Shown here: positions 6,781 to 13,870 of the stretch, piece after piece
Position numbering within the stretch: position 1 is the first letter of the stretch
How the letters are laid out: the number at the start of each line of letters is the position of its first letter
Assembly: GCF_910578895.1 (NCBI RefSeq)
Contig: NZ_CAJTSC010000011.1
Location: forward strand, 28,131-47,061
Direction of reading: 5' to 3'
DNA: 18,931 nt
Source of the DNA: an uncultured Bacteroides sp.
GTDB lineage: Bacteria; Bacteroidota; Bacteroidia; Bacteroidales; Bacteroidaceae
Translations under genes and position numbers: made by a program
Notes under the pieces: model-generated
The model's database searches: none
The model's input: only the letters and a program-made list of their open reading frames with translations
What the model was told of the DNA's origin: nothing

Positions 6781-7197
6781 TTATTTTACAGCAGTATAGA
6801 TTAAGATTAACTTTCTCTCATTCTCACTCCGAATTTGATTATCATTAATCTCTAAAATTCTTTCTATGATTAAATCGGGTTTAGATCCGGGAGATTTCGT
6901 TATTAAATAAATGCCATTCTCCTTTTTACCTACTTTGCTATTATCAAAAGATTCATCTTCAATGTCACTCAAATAATAAGGGAGCTTACCATTGAAATTG
7001 TCATAACCGTAGGCACCTACAAAATAAAACTCCACACTATCACGAGTAAATACAAACCTACAACCCTTTTTCAAATCCTCTCCCATATGCCAAGTCTTGG
7101 ACATCAATATCTGTTGCACACTCTTACCTGTCGGTACTTGCGAATACGACAGAACTACTATTGTCAAAGTGTAAAATAATAATACAATTCTCTTCAT
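6781..7197 (-). CDS. B-type small exported protein, copy B3
   Basis: A 138-residue exported protein, same length as B1 and very similar (QVPTGKSVQQILMSKTW, RDSVEFYFVGAYGYDNFNGK, FDNSKVGK, SPGSKPD, ILIYTAVK), with signal peptide cut near LSYS|Q. Differences cluster in residues 37-46 after the SKTW block and near the C-terminus. It begins 20 bases after the stop of the papain-fold lipoprotein gene and is therefore very probably cotranscribed with it and first in the array. That adjacency is the main reason to suspect B proteins partner with, or protect against, that enzyme. No lipobox, no catalytic motif. Confidence 0.85.
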   Translation of the reverse strand: MKRIVLLFYTLTIVVLSYSQVPTGKSVQQILMSKTWHMGEDLKKGCRFVFTRDSVEFYFVGAYGYDNFNGKLPYYLSDIEDESFDNSKVGKKENGIYLITKSPGSKPDLIIERILEINDNQIRSENERKLILIYTAVK

Positions 7198-7217
7198 AAT
7201 AATATTTGTTTGATTCT

Positions 7218-8585
7218 TTATTTATCTTTTTCTCTTATAGTATAGAAAGTAATTCCCTTAAAAGGATTAGATTCGTCTTCTTGTCTTAATGTACCGGACA
7301 TTGGATCCATAAAAATTATAGAATTATCCGTTGAATCATATCCCACGAGTACTATAGCATGACCACCACCATCCACAGATGCTGTGACATAGACTATATC
7401 TCCATTATCTATACTGGCTATAGAATTGTTACAGGGCGAAACATTAAAATAAAATTCTAATAATCCTTGTAGTTGCTGTGAGTTTACCCCATTCATTGAT
7501 TTATCATTTGTCAACTTTAAATATTTCATTATAGCCTCCCCTTGTGTTACATTCTGCCCGAATATTTGTGCCATATAAGAAATAGCAGAAAACACGCAAG
7601 TATTTGCTATTTGTGACTGGTTTACATCCATTTTCGTTGGTATACCCCCTCTTGCAAATTTATCATTAGGAGAAGGAGTATATTTTTTTCCTAAGGGTTT
7701 GTTTCCTTTCCCTACATTATCCTCCGTATTTCCACTATCACCGCCTTCATATTGGCATTCACCATTGCAATAAGGACTTCCACATAAAGGGCATCCAGTT
7801 TCATCTTCCACCCATTCATCATAGCAATAGTCTTCCACTGTGTAATCATAGAAACAATCAACTCCGTTTTCTACATATCCCTCACCCATATCGTAACCAT
7901 AGTGGTAACAAGTTTCATACTCCACCAAATGAGGTTCGCAAACTGTCACATACGACCGGGTTTGAACCTTTCCTACATTGCCGTCCGCTGAAGAGTCCAC
8001 CACCGATATTGTTCCAATCTTTTTCCCATTCTTATAAATCTCGCCCCAAAGCAGATTCCCCTCCAAGGTGAAGTAACGTATCTCACCGGAAAAGGCATCC
8101 AGCTTGTCCAACCGCAGGGATTTGACCTTCTTATGCTTATCAATCACATAGGAAAAATCGCCGGTAATGTAAACAACGGTGTAAATATACTCATTTTCCT
8201 GTGTTTTCTGCACCAATAACCGAATATCCGTATTGCTATACTTCTCATCATCAGGAAGCAATGTATCGTCCGTTTTCTTCCTACCAAAGACTTTAACCAA
8301 TGGTATATTGAACGGTACATTGGCAAATGCCCCATCTTCATTACTATAAATCTCTCCCTTCTGCCAAAGGGGAGTAATGACCGGCGTCTTCTTGCCGTTT
8401 CTGGTACCCGGATTTGTGGTAAGAGGTCTAATCTCCAACGATTTGGCATTTCTTTCGAATGCAGACTTTGCCTCATCAATCGAAAAATCCACCTTGGCAG
8501 AACGAGTGTACAGACTGCTGATTTCGTCCATGCACGATGCTATTACCAAGCCAATCAATAGAATTAATGAAATCTTTTTCTTCAT
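7218..8585 (-). CDS. Lipoprotein with C-terminal papain-fold (C39-like) cysteine peptidase domain
   Basis: A 455-residue protein with a type II signal peptide (LVIASC, lipidated Cys18), so it should be anchored in an envelope membrane. Residues about 30-200 form a domain with the PLWQKGEIY and VPFNIPLVKVF pattern I associate with many Bacteroides lipoproteins. Residues 216-277 hold eight cysteines (216, 226, 244, 254, 265, 268, 273, 277), ending in CPLCGSPYCNGEC; then comes a Gly/Asn/Ser-rich linker. Residues about 310-450 look like a C39-type papain-fold peptidase: Gln325 before the nucleophile Cys330 (NTCVFSAISY), His409 (GGGHAIVLVGYD) and Asp427 (FMDPMSG). The catalytic set looks intact. 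Hand counts give roughly 43% GC in the N-terminal part and 37% in the C-terminal part, which fits a composite gene. No ABC transporter of the peptide-exporting kind is nearby, so leader-peptide processing is unlikely; a secreted peptidase or toxin-like effector fits better. Confidence 0.8.
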   Translation of the reverse strand: MKKKISLILLIGLVIASCMDEISSLYTRSAKVDFSIDEAKSAFERNAKSLEIRPLTTNPGTRNGKKTPVITPLWQKGEIYSNEDGAFANVPFNIPLVKVFGRKKTDDTLLPDDEKYSNTDIRLLVQKTQENEYIYTVVYITGDFSYVIDKHKKVKSLRLDKLDAFSGEIRYFTLEGNLLWGEIYKNGKKIGTISVVDSSADGNVGKVQTRSYVTVCEPHLVEYETCYHYGYDMGEGYVENGVDCFYDYTVEDYCYDEWVEDETGCPLCGSPYCNGECQYEGGDSGNTEDNVGKGNKPLGKKYTPSPNDKFARGGIPTKMDVNQSQIANTCVFSAISYMAQIFGQNVTQGEAIMKYLKLTNDKSMNGVNSQQLQGLLEFYFNVSPCNNSIASIDNGDIVYVTASVDGGGHAIVLVGYDSTDNSIIFMDPMSGTLRQEDESNPFKGITFYTIREKDK

Positions 8586-8630
8586 AAATAGTATATAATA
8601 TGTTGTATAATAATAATCCTACAGCCTAAG

Positions 8631-9689
8631 TTAGAGTTTCACCCCTTTTCGTTTCATCTTCTTATTGTATTTATACACCCACCATCCTTGCCACTTAAGG
8701 TATTCCTTGGCAGAGAAAAGAGGTCTCACCGTTTCCTGAAAAGTCGTGTTCAGTTCGGAAAGCTGCTTATGCTTATCCTGAACCGATAGTTTCTTCTGAC
8801 GGTTTATATTGTACTCTCCGATGGCATACCTGCTATAAGCCTTCTTAAAATCGGTTACTTGCGATGGGGTCAGACCATATTTACGGGTCAGGATGTTATC
8901 CATTACAGCATTATTCACTCTCTTCCAACGGTTTGCCACATCTGTCGGCAAAGCTGCAAAAATCGCCCGTTCCTTTTCCTGCTCGTTGTTAATGAAGTCC
9001 ACCTCTTTATCTGCGCTTTTCTTTCCACTCTTGAAGATTTCCGCCTTCTTCAAACGATAAGTGCGCTCCACATCAGTTATCGCAAGCGCCTGTTTATACG
9101 AGACAGCATATTTATCCATATTGCTATACGCATTAAATTCCCGTTCACGATAAGCGATATACCAGTTTCCTACTTCATTGCCCAGTAGCTGACGGATTTC
9201 ATTGTTCAGCCTTTCAAGTAAGATTTCCCGTTGTTCCCATTTCTCGCTCTCCGCGGCAGAGCCCGCCAGTATCCTGTCGCGCAGCTCTTGGCATTCTCTC
9301 TCGGCAGTATACACCTTACGCATAACCTCACGAGGTACAAGCCGGGTTTCGCTCAATACAAAATAGCGCTCGTTGTTTTGGAAAAGTTGGTTCCACGAAC
9401 GGTATCTTCCTTTTGAAAACACTTGGCTCACCCTGTCGCCATACTTTTCGAAAAGTTTCTTTTGCTTTGCCCGAAACTGTTGGGAAGTCATCTTTTTACT
9501 CTTCAGCAAATCATTGTCCCGTTGCAAGTCCAGCAGGATTTTATCATACGCCTCAACTTTCAGGCTATGAATCCGATACGTTTTCATCAGGTATTCCTTG
9601 CGCTTCTTCGCATCCACGCCCGGAATGCCTTGCGAATACACCATACTTACTGCCAAGAGCAGCAGTAAAGACAAAATAGTTTTTCTCAT
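8631..9689 (-). CDS. Exported helical protein with a Spy-like LTxxQ motif
   Basis: A 352-residue protein with a signal peptide cut near MVYS|Q. The mature chain is charged and almost wholly helical by composition. The C-terminal third contains YGLTPSQ (LTxxQ at 273-277) followed by long amphipathic helices and ends in a KEYLKWQGWW block; the N-terminal part contains a related-looking helical block ending SRSW-like (RYRSWNQLF), so the protein may be built of two or three Spy/CpxP-like units. Such proteins are periplasmic chaperones or stress sensors. It lies 45 bases before the papain-fold lipoprotein gene and 36 bases after the transglutaminase-like gene, hence in the same operon. The Spy relationship is from the motif only and is moderate. 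Confidence 0.75.
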   Translation of the reverse strand: MRKTILSLLLLLAVSMVYSQGIPGVDAKKRKEYLMKTYRIHSLKVEAYDKILLDLQRDNDLLKSKKMTSQQFRAKQKKLFEKYGDRVSQVFSKGRYRSWNQLFQNNERYFVLSETRLVPREVMRKVYTAERECQELRDRILAGSAAESEKWEQREILLERLNNEIRQLLGNEVGNWYIAYREREFNAYSNMDKYAVSYKQALAITDVERTYRLKKAEIFKSGKKSADKEVDFINNEQEKERAIFAALPTDVANRWKRVNNAVMDNILTRKYGLTPSQVTDFKKAYSRYAIGEYNINRQKKLSVQDKHKQLSELNTTFQETVRPLFSAKEYLKWQGWWVYKYNKKMKRKGVKL

Positions 9690-9725
9690 AAGTTGAAATT
9701 AATAATTAATATATAAAAGGATTAT

Positions 9726-11543
9726 CTACCACCATATCTGTTTGCCATTCTGATACGTAAAAGGTCGTTCCTCGCGCCCCTTAGTCAGGTTGCGCAACCA
9801 CAGCAACGCCCCTTTCGGCACATTGCCGTATACCAAACTGTCCGCATCGGCTATCTGCTGCCCCAAGCTGTTCCAACCGTTCCGCCAATAGAACAATTCG
9901 TAAAGGTTTCCCGGGAAAACGGCATTATCGTCATTACGAGGTGCAAAGCCGATATAACCTATTCGCCGAGGACGATAGAGGTCGGCTCCCGCCCACATTC
10001 CGAAGACTTTACCAAGTTCACAATAGGTCAGAGGGTCCGAATCATAGATGTTCTTCACCACTTCCTCATCTTCCACGCTTTCACAGACCATCGGCCGAAA
10101 AGCCAACTCCCCACCATCGGTATCATACAGTTTAAATTCCGCAATGCTGAAAGTCCCGTTGGGACGATGATATCGTACATAACGGTACGCTTTGCCGGTT
10201 TCAATCCGCACTCGTTGCATCTTGCTTTCGGGCACTACCACAATCGACAACAGTTCTTCCGCATCCGAAAAGTCCGCCTTGTTCGCCCCCTCAAACACGC
10301 CCAGCAGCATCAGTTTGGCAAAGTTCACGATGCGGCTGTTCAGTGGATACTTCCGGGTCAGTACCACGCTTTCGCAAGATGCGGTGTCTGGACGAATCTC
10401 ACGAATGGAATCGTCCGAAACAATCAAGAGATTTCCCGCAGGCAATACTTCACCGTTGTGCCAAAGCGATGGAAGATAGACGATTCCGTCACCCAAATCA
10501 AGTGCTTCCACATCATCCGTTTTCTGTTTCTTCGTTCCCGTACCTACAGCAGCGAAACAGGGAGTTGCCGACTTTGCGACAGGTATCCAGCCATTAGGCG
10601 AAAAAATTGAAAGATAATGTGGACCGTTTGTATCGCTCCCCCGTTGACTGTCGACATCACGAAAACCAATCCGGTGCAACTCCGTAACATCCCGTATATC
10701 GCCACAGCGAAACAGTTCGGGAACCGTCTCCCTGTCTGCTACCGCTCCTTGCATTCCATACATTATACGATATACTTTAGGAGTTTTCCTGAAAAGATAG
10801 CCATCGCCCGTCTTCCGGTCGGTATTCTGCAACGGATAGATTCCCCCATCGGGTAAGATAACGGAAGCAAACGAATGCCCGTTATTGCTGCTTCCCCAAT
10901 AAGGTACAAATTCATAGGCGGCAGGAATACCGGCAGCCCTCAGAGCCATAACGAGCAACACCGTACGGTCATCACACTTCCCATAGCCATCACGAAGAAG
11001 CGTGGAATAGGATTTCGGCAAATCTTTATAGTTGTCGGGCGAAAGCTCCAGTTTTATGGAAGCATTGATAGAATCGGCTACAACTTTCAGATCGCGGAAC
11101 GTAGCCGGATGAAAATGTCCTCCGCAATCCCATTTCCAATAATACTCCAAAGGCTCATGGGCAATCCGGTAAGGAAGGATATACTCCAAAAACTGTTCAA
11201 AACTATATTCTCTCAGAAACGCGGACTTCTCCCGCAAGCGAAAAGAGTATTCCAACGAAGCTATCAACGAATCGGCTTTCACCACAGCTACATCTTCTAT
11301 CACCTCATTATCTGCTGCAATCGAATACTTACCGAGCATATTGCCAACCAAAAAACAGGCAGCCTCGTACCGTTCTTTGTCACCACACTGTTTGTAGTGC
11401 TCTAAAAAGTGCGCCAGCTCTTTCTGATTGCCGACTGCCTTTCCCACCACATTCCACGCATCCGTTTCATACCTGTTGGATGAACAACCACACATAAGTA
11501 GGGATACAACAATCCCTGTACAAAATAAAATCCTGTACTTCAT
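9726..11543 (-). CDS. Transglutaminase-like lipoprotein with C-terminal carbohydrate-binding-like domain
   Basis: A 605-residue protein. The ATG at 11543 gives a clean lipoprotein signal (LLMCGC, Cys20); the longer frame has only a GTG and would overlap the upstream gene. After a helical N-terminal region comes a transglutaminase-like core: Cys190 in YGKCDDRTVLLVMALRAAGIPA-type helix, His223 in NNGHSFASVI and Asp242 in PLQNTD, the usual Cys-His-Asp set. The C-terminal part (YVRYHRPNGTFSIAEFKLYD, then IYDSDPLTYCE) resembles discoidin/F5-F8-type beta-sandwich modules. Likely a surface or periplasmic enzyme acting on peptides or glycopeptides; the substrate is unknown. It is 31 bases after the DUF3244 gene and is the second papain-like-fold lipoprotein in this operon. 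Confidence 0.8.
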   Translation of the reverse strand: MKYRILFCTGIVVSLLMCGCSSNRYETDAWNVVGKAVGNQKELAHFLEHYKQCGDKERYEAACFLVGNMLGKYSIAADNEVIEDVAVVKADSLIASLEYSFRLREKSAFLREYSFEQFLEYILPYRIAHEPLEYYWKWDCGGHFHPATFRDLKVVADSINASIKLELSPDNYKDLPKSYSTLLRDGYGKCDDRTVLLVMALRAAGIPAAYEFVPYWGSSNNGHSFASVILPDGGIYPLQNTDRKTGDGYLFRKTPKVYRIMYGMQGAVADRETVPELFRCGDIRDVTELHRIGFRDVDSQRGSDTNGPHYLSIFSPNGWIPVAKSATPCFAAVGTGTKKQKTDDVEALDLGDGIVYLPSLWHNGEVLPAGNLLIVSDDSIREIRPDTASCESVVLTRKYPLNSRIVNFAKLMLLGVFEGANKADFSDAEELLSIVVVPESKMQRVRIETGKAYRYVRYHRPNGTFSIAEFKLYDTDGGELAFRPMVCESVEDEEVVKNIYDSDPLTYCELGKVFGMWAGADLYRPRRIGYIGFAPRNDDNAVFPGNLYELFYWRNGWNSLGQQIADADSLVYGNVPKGALLWLRNLTKGREERPFTYQNGKQIWW

Positions 11544-11574
11544 AATTGGTAGTTCTGTAGAGTAAAGCCTGATT

Positions 11575-11943
11575 CTATAAAGAGAAGTCTCCACTGAAGC
11601 GTCGACCGCCGACTTCGACCTCTAAGAGATAATCGCCTTCCGAAAAGCAATCGTTTATATCAAAGATATAGCCTTCCGAAGATTCCGTCACAAAATCAGT
11701 ATAGACAACTCCTCCGGCGGCATCCTTCACCGTTACCCGGAAATAGTCTACCTGAACAGGAAAATAAATACTGATAATACCTCTGTCGTGACTGGCAACA
11801 GGGACTACAGATATGGAACGTTTGTCTATTTCCTCATCCTCATGAGCCGGTTCTTTCCATCCGATAGGTTCCGCTTTTACCAAACTTACAAAACACAATA
11901 AAAAACACGCACATACATAAAGTAAACGTTTCATAGTATCCAT
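11575..11943 (-). CDS. Small exported protein of the DUF3244 type
   Basis: A 122-residue protein with a signal peptide cut near LVKA|E. The mature part (SISVVPVASHD, ISIYFPVQVDYFRVTVKDAAGGVVYTDFV, GYIFDINDCFSEGDYLLEVEVGGRRFSGDF) is a short all-beta domain like those of DUF3244, an immunoglobulin-like module frequent in Bacteroides envelopes. The ATG at 11943 follows an A-rich tract; the ATG at 11934 (MKRLLYV) is an equally good start. It is the first gene after a 165-base gap containing the GTACAA cluster and probably heads the operon that continues into the array. Function unknown; the family often accompanies exported peptidases. Confidence 0.8.
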   Translation of the reverse strand: MDTMKRLLYVCACFLLCFVSLVKAEPIGWKEPAHEDEEIDKRSISVVPVASHDRGIISIYFPVQVDYFRVTVKDAAGGVVYTDFVTESSEGYIFDINDCFSEGDYLLEVEVGGRRFSGDFSL

Positions 11944-12010
11944 TCTTTTTTTAGTTATTATTTGCCTGTAAAGAAAAAGAAGAATATCATCAATCGCTTT
12001 CTATATCAGT

Positions 12011-12068
12011 GTACAAATAATGTACAATTATAGCGAAATTGTACAATGAGAGTTCTAAAATCGTACAA
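12011..12068. promoter_or_regulatory. Four GTACAA boxes upstream of the DUF3244 gene
   Basis: The 165-base gap 11944-12108 has no gene. GTACAA occurs at 12011-12016, 12022-12027, 12041-12046 and 12063-12068, all in the same orientation, with steps of 11, 19 and 22 bases, close to whole helical turns overall. The third is part of the perfect palindrome ATTGTACAAT (12038-12047). On the minus strand, TTGT (12046-12043) and ATTATTTG (12021-12014) are 21 bases apart and could form a weak Bacteroides-type promoter starting about 70 bases before the DUF3244 ATG. It may be an operator array for the adjacent TPR regulator; this is inference. Confidence 0.5.
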
Positions 12069-12108
12069 TAAGGAAATCCATATCTGTCATCAGGAAAGTG
12101 TATACTCC

Positions 12109-13860
12109 TTATAATGAATATATAAATTCGTCCCACTGCTTAGGACTTCCTTTTTTCCGAAAGACCTTTTCGTACAACCGACGACGAGTAGCGGAAACGG
12201 ATTCTCTCGTATGATTCGTCAGCTTTGCCATATCCACAGGCTGAATATTGATTTTTATCAAAAGGCAGATATGAATCTCATGACAGCTGAACGAATGTAG
12301 CTTTTGCAAATTCTTGATAAATTCTCCATACGTATCATTCACCGCACACTCCAACGCGTTCCAATCTTCATCGGTGACTCTACACGCCGAAGCCTGCGCC
12401 TGTTCTTTAAAGAATCTATAAATATCAGAACTGAAAAAGACTGTCTGCTTCATTTCTCTTTCGTTCAATTCTATTTCAGCCTGTTTGTTGGTATACAACA
12501 TTACCTCTTTTTGTCTCTGCAATTGAATTTTCAAGTCGTCATTCGCATGCCCCATACTCTGCAACCGGTTCTCCAATTCTTCCATCTGCTTTTTGTTCTC
12601 TTCGATGAACTGCGAGCTTCTCCGATGTTGTTCCTCCTGCAATCGATGGAGGTTATCCAATTGGACATGAAGTTGCAACCTCCGCCGCCTGTTATATTGC
12701 AGACAAGCAACGGTAAGAGCTGCCAGTACAAAACCGACAGACAACATATAAACCATAATGCGTTCCTTACGTTCGTTCTCCGCCTTCAGCTGTATATTCT
12801 CTTTTTCACGTAACTGATAATTGTAAAGAGAATGCATTTTCCGAATAGTCTCCATATCGGTTATCCTCCGGATGGAATCCGCACAGTGCGTATATTGCTG
12901 CAAGTACAAGATTGCAACTTCCGGCTCACTCCGCAACAAGGCTATCTCTGCCAAACTTCTGTTAGCCGCCTGTTTGGCGTAGATGGTACCACATTTCAGC
13001 AACTCCTTGTAATAGTAACAGGCGGAATCCACATTCCCCGCCCTATGATATAGTTTCGAAGCGATGGAATATACCGCGCTCTTGCTGGGACGGCGTAAGT
13101 TTGCCAACGAAGACTGCAAATGGCTCTTCGCCAAATCGTATTGTCCCAACTCTATATAAAGACTCGCCATCTGATTCTCTACGATATCCATAAGCCGTCG
13201 GTTCTGTAAAGCAGAAGCCAGATCGTAGGCTTTCCGGTAGTAGTGTAAAGCAGAATCGGGCTGTTCCATATATCTCCATATTCCCGCCACGTCCCGCAAG
13301 TCGAACACCATCCCGGCAGTGTCTTTCAGCAGTATGTCATAGCAGTAGGCCTTCCTGAAACTTTCAGCAGCTTCCTCATATAAGTCCTGCTGCATAAACA
13401 GCGTTCCTATCTGGCTGCATATCCTGCTCCTGAGCGGATATTCCTCCCTTGTTCCGAGTGCATCCGTTGCTTTTTCCAAACAATCCAATGCTTGCGGCGC
13501 ATCACCCAAGTCGCGGTACACCCGCCCTGCATAATAATAAGCTTCGGGCAGATGCCGCTTGTCATTTTTCAGGACATAATAATCCAGTACCTGCAATATC
13601 AGGCCGTCCGACGTATGACGGATGTAAGCCTTGTCCTTTGCTTTGATGCAGAGCAATTGATAGTACATCCGGACAGACCGGGAAGCCGAAGCCATTTCAT
13701 CCGCCATACCATCCAACAAGGCAACGGCACTGTCGGGTTTCACGCCGATAAGGCTGTCTGCCACGATAAACATCCGTGGATAGGGTTTATTTTCACAGGC
13801 GCAAAAAGTCGGCAAAATAATGAGAACCAATATATAATAATGTATCATGCTTTGTTTCAT
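12109..13860 (-). CDS. Membrane-tethered tetratricopeptide regulator with C-terminal HTH-like domain
   Basis: A 583-residue protein: N-terminal signal or anchor segment (1-20, with FCAC as a poor lipobox), about seven TPR-type helical repeats (LPEAYYYAGRVYRDLGD, SRICSQIGTLFMQQDLYEEA, ALHYYRKAYDLA) to residue about 340, a transmembrane helix at about 369-388, then a long coiled coil (390-460) and a C-terminal domain ending EIHICLLIKINIQPVDMAKL, TRESVSATRRRLYEKVF. That last segment has the spacing of a LuxR-like helix-turn-helix (ICLLI...MAKLT..T.ESVSATRRRL). Known Bacteroidota relatives place TPRs in the periplasm and the HTH in the cytoplasm, so it probably couples an envelope signal to transcription. 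It starts 10 bases after the O-antigen ligase-like gene stop, so the two share a transcript. It may control the GTACAA-bearing gap just downstream. Confidence 0.8.
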   Translation of the reverse strand: MKQSMIHYYILVLIILPTFCACENKPYPRMFIVADSLIGVKPDSAVALLDGMADEMASASRSVRMYYQLLCIKAKDKAYIRHTSDGLILQVLDYYVLKNDKRHLPEAYYYAGRVYRDLGDAPQALDCLEKATDALGTREEYPLRSRICSQIGTLFMQQDLYEEAAESFRKAYCYDILLKDTAGMVFDLRDVAGIWRYMEQPDSALHYYRKAYDLASALQNRRLMDIVENQMASLYIELGQYDLAKSHLQSSLANLRRPSKSAVYSIASKLYHRAGNVDSACYYYKELLKCGTIYAKQAANRSLAEIALLRSEPEVAILYLQQYTHCADSIRRITDMETIRKMHSLYNYQLREKENIQLKAENERKERIMVYMLSVGFVLAALTVACLQYNRRRRLQLHVQLDNLHRLQEEQHRRSSQFIEENKKQMEELENRLQSMGHANDDLKIQLQRQKEVMLYTNKQAEIELNEREMKQTVFFSSDIYRFFKEQAQASACRVTDEDWNALECAVNDTYGEFIKNLQKLHSFSCHEIHICLLIKINIQPVDMAKLTNHTRESVSATRRRLYEKVFRKKGSPKQWDEFIYSL

Positions 13861-13870
13861 AGTATCTGTA

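Noticed and set aside
7218..8585. The C39-like domain as a bacteriocin leader peptidase
   Set aside because: Those peptidases are fused to or beside ABC exporters and process double-glycine leaders. Here the domain is in a lipoprotein, there is no transporter, and the small neighbours have ordinary signal peptides.
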